Assembly: GCF_019578655.1 (NCBI RefSeq)
Contig: NC_063261.1
Coordinates: forward strand, 2,046,001 to 2,110,000
Length of the DNA: 64,000 bases
Source: Ricinus communis
Lineage: Eukaryota > Streptophyta > Magnoliopsida > Malpighiales > Euphorbiaceae
Direction of reading: 5' to 3'
The translations under genes and the position numbers were made by a program. Positions within the stretch are counted from its first letter, which is position 1. Every line of letters begins with the position of its first letter. The notes under the pieces are model-generated. The model did no database searches and was not told where the DNA came from. It was given only the letters and a program-made list of their open reading frames with translations. Below, piece by piece: positions 62,223 through 64,000 of this stretch.

Positions 62223-62951
62223 GTTATGTAATCAGTTAATATTTTCAGTATTTTGCTAAATCTTTATGATATGGTATTATTCAATTTTAATTTTAATATT
62301 CTATAATTTTATAATTCTTATGACATTAAAATTAAATCATCTATCAACCGTATACTTATCTAGTTAAAGAGTAAGCGATGGAGGAGAATGCAAGAAATCT
62401 ATATTTATTTGAGGAATGCTAATCACTTTCTTATTATTGGATTCTCTTTATCTTATCCCTATTATTAATATAAGTGACATGATTTAAACTTATTATAAGC
62501 ATAATTGAAAAAAACAACTTCAGTTGTTAAATTATTCAATTCTCAAGATAATTTTATTTTAATATCTCTCATTTTATTTTATCTTTTCCTAATATATATG
62601 TAATTTCTTTTATTGGACATCTTTTACGGCTAGTTTTTGATAGGTCCCAATTATATATAGTTATTTAGAATATTTTAGAGTATTAATGATATATTTTTTA
62701 TATATATAATATGGTAAAAATAAGCATTTATACCTTATTTAAATTTATTGTCTATTTTCAGGTAATATTGGCCAAAAAGGAAAAAATCGAGAAAAATACT
62801 TTAAAAAGAGTTTAATTGGATATGTTTACGCCAAAAACCATAATCAAAGACGTGTGGACTAGATATTTTAATGGGCTAGCCGAAAATCACTATTTATCTT
62901 ATAGATATTTTAGTCATTTTTATTATTATTAGAATTTATATTAAGAGTTAT

Positions 62952-63440
62952 TTTATAGGATATCTGTAAAGCATATTAGTGATCCTCTTATTCAAAAGCA
63001 GGTTTTAAAAGAGATTTTAAAAATTGAATCTTTGGTTAAAAACTGAATCTTTGGTTCCTTCTTCTAGTAAGAATACTTATGATCTTACTATGATTTTGGA
63101 CAAAGGGAAGAAGTTGAAAAACCCTCTTCCTACTGTTCAGGAACTCCAGAAGGAGATTAAAACCATCAAAACAGAACTCAAAGAGTTGAAAGAAAAACAA
63201 CAAAATGATTCTGTTTTGCTTCAAAGCCTGATCCTCAAACAGAATAGTGATTCTGATTCTGATGAGGAAAATGATTTTCAAAACCTTGAAGTTTCTGAAA
63301 ATGTTCCTGAAAACTTTATCAATGTTTTAAAGGAAATTACTTCAAGAAAATATTTGATTCAAATAAAACTTGTTTTCCCTGGTGATTTCCAGGGACCAAG
63401 GATGTTGTACTCAGACATTCCATCTATATTCCATTCATAG
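62952..63440 (+). pseudogene. Polyprotein relic, possibly endogenous caulimovirid (coiled-coil to pre-protease segment)
   Basis: The frame at 63024-63440 encodes a predicted coiled coil rich in Lys/Glu/Leu (about residues 37-65), an Asp/Glu/Ser acidic stretch, then a segment with ITSRKYLIQIKLVF. This order resembles the region just before the aspartic protease in polyproteins of plant pararetroviruses and related elements. The similarity stops before any protease catalytic motif, and the frame ends at 63440. Upstream (62965-63035) a second frame reads VKHISDPLIQKQVLKEILKI and is separated by a stop. A short local duplication of GAATCTTTGGTT at 63028 and 63047 coincides with the frame break. 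Clearly a dead fragment; the family assignment is tentative. Confidence 0.4.
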
Positions 63441-64000
63441 ACGGATGAGGCATTGAATCTAGACTGGGTTAGGATGTTGTTCCTATTTTCAATTCCTAGA
63501 TCTGGACTGCTATATCTCCTATATGCATATGTCCATCATTCTTCTTTCTGCAATTTTCTCTATAGTTTATCTTCAAAAAATACTTTAGTCTTAGTTTTCA
63601 TTATTTTTTTAAGATGTAAGAAATTTTTCAAGAAGTGGAAAGTGAGAACCAATCATCTTCCTATTTCAAGGATTCTAAATTTCAAGAAAGCTTTTATTTT
63701 TTGTTTTGTTTTATATCTTTCTATTTAATATCATTATTATCAGGTTAACTATGTTAGACTAGTTTTTATAAATATTTAGTTTAGTCTTTTTACTTATATA
63801 TGAACCTTATTATTTATTTATTTAATAAATGATTTCTATATCTTCGTATCTTTATTAGTTCTAATTATTATCATTAGCTAACATCATATCAATTTAATAA
63901 TAATAGTTATTATGAAAATATTTAGGTTGAATGTATTAGTGACACTATCTTTCTTTCAATCTATGTTGGTAGAAAAAAATTTACCTCCATTATTAGTTTG
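63441..64000. other. AT-rich DNA at window end, no gene seen
   Basis: An open frame at 63453-63728 is hydrophobic by virtue of T-rich sequence and shows no recognisable domain. The remainder is AT-rich. Confidence 0.5.

Larger units (their letters stand above)
60125..62939. other. Extremely AT-rich intergenic DNA with long (TA)n tracts
   Basis: No gene seen on either strand. It contains a (TA)n run of about 72 bases (61661-61732) and another of about 27 bases (62196-62222). Stops are dense in all frames. Confidence 0.65.

Noticed and set aside
63453..63728. 91-codon hydrophobic frame near the window end
   Set aside because: T-rich DNA gives Phe/Leu-rich translation; no evidence for a gene.

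Overview
The window is AT-rich nuclear DNA of a flowering plant, almost certainly a eudicot. Three complete intron-containing plant genes can be read exon by exon with canonical GT/AG borders, and they are separated by decayed plant LTR retrotransposons, Mutator/hAT-like elements, microsatellites and a short satellite array. The repeat style would fit Malpighiales/Euphorbiaceae, but this is only an impression; the sequence alone does not fix the species.

Layout. 1-1009: featureless AT-rich DNA. 1010-3093: two abutting, oppositely oriented LTR pieces of the same Ty3-type family that recurs intact at 47.7-53.2 kb, followed by a decayed Mutator-like transposase tail (3094-3850). 5086-19672 (+): a 13-exon gene for a PELP1/RIX1-type pre-rRNA processing protein (863 aa), with a tandem telobox just upstream of its start. 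Its introns hold small transposons and tandem repeats. 20.2-35.4 kb: a retrotransposon graveyard of Ty3 (Tat/Ogre-like) gag remnants and LTR copies. Two gag remnants point away from each other, giving a divergent arrangement centred near 26 kb, with tandem-repeat tracts and GC-rich palindromic motifs.

37871-39754 (+): a 5-exon TRICHOME BIREFRINGENCE-LIKE gene (TBL36-type, 387 aa; Golgi polysaccharide O-acetyltransferase family). 41826-45931 (-): a 10-exon gene for plastid argininosuccinate synthase (492 aa), convergent with the TBL gene. 46157-47126: a Mutator-type non-autonomous element with a 9-bp target duplication. 47707-53225: an LTR retrotransposon with matching 5-bp target duplications, most of its coding region deleted, inserted inside an older Tat/Ogre-like LTR copy that resumes at 53231. 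55-64 kb: gene-poor AT-rich DNA with a roughly 178-bp tandem repeat array, a truncated bHLH (JAM/bHLH13-type) gene fragment at 59.8 kb, long (TA)n tracts, and a short relic resembling a Caulimoviridae or related polyprotein at 63.0 kb.

The three host genes are not functionally linked (ribosome assembly, cell-wall acetylation, arginine synthesis), as is usual in plant genomes. No tRNA, rRNA or CRISPR was recognised. No clearly new biological system stands out. The best candidates for a second look are the conserved hairpin motif in the Tat/Ogre-like LTRs, which shows a paired substitution between copies, and the bHLH fragment fused to an unidentified reading frame.
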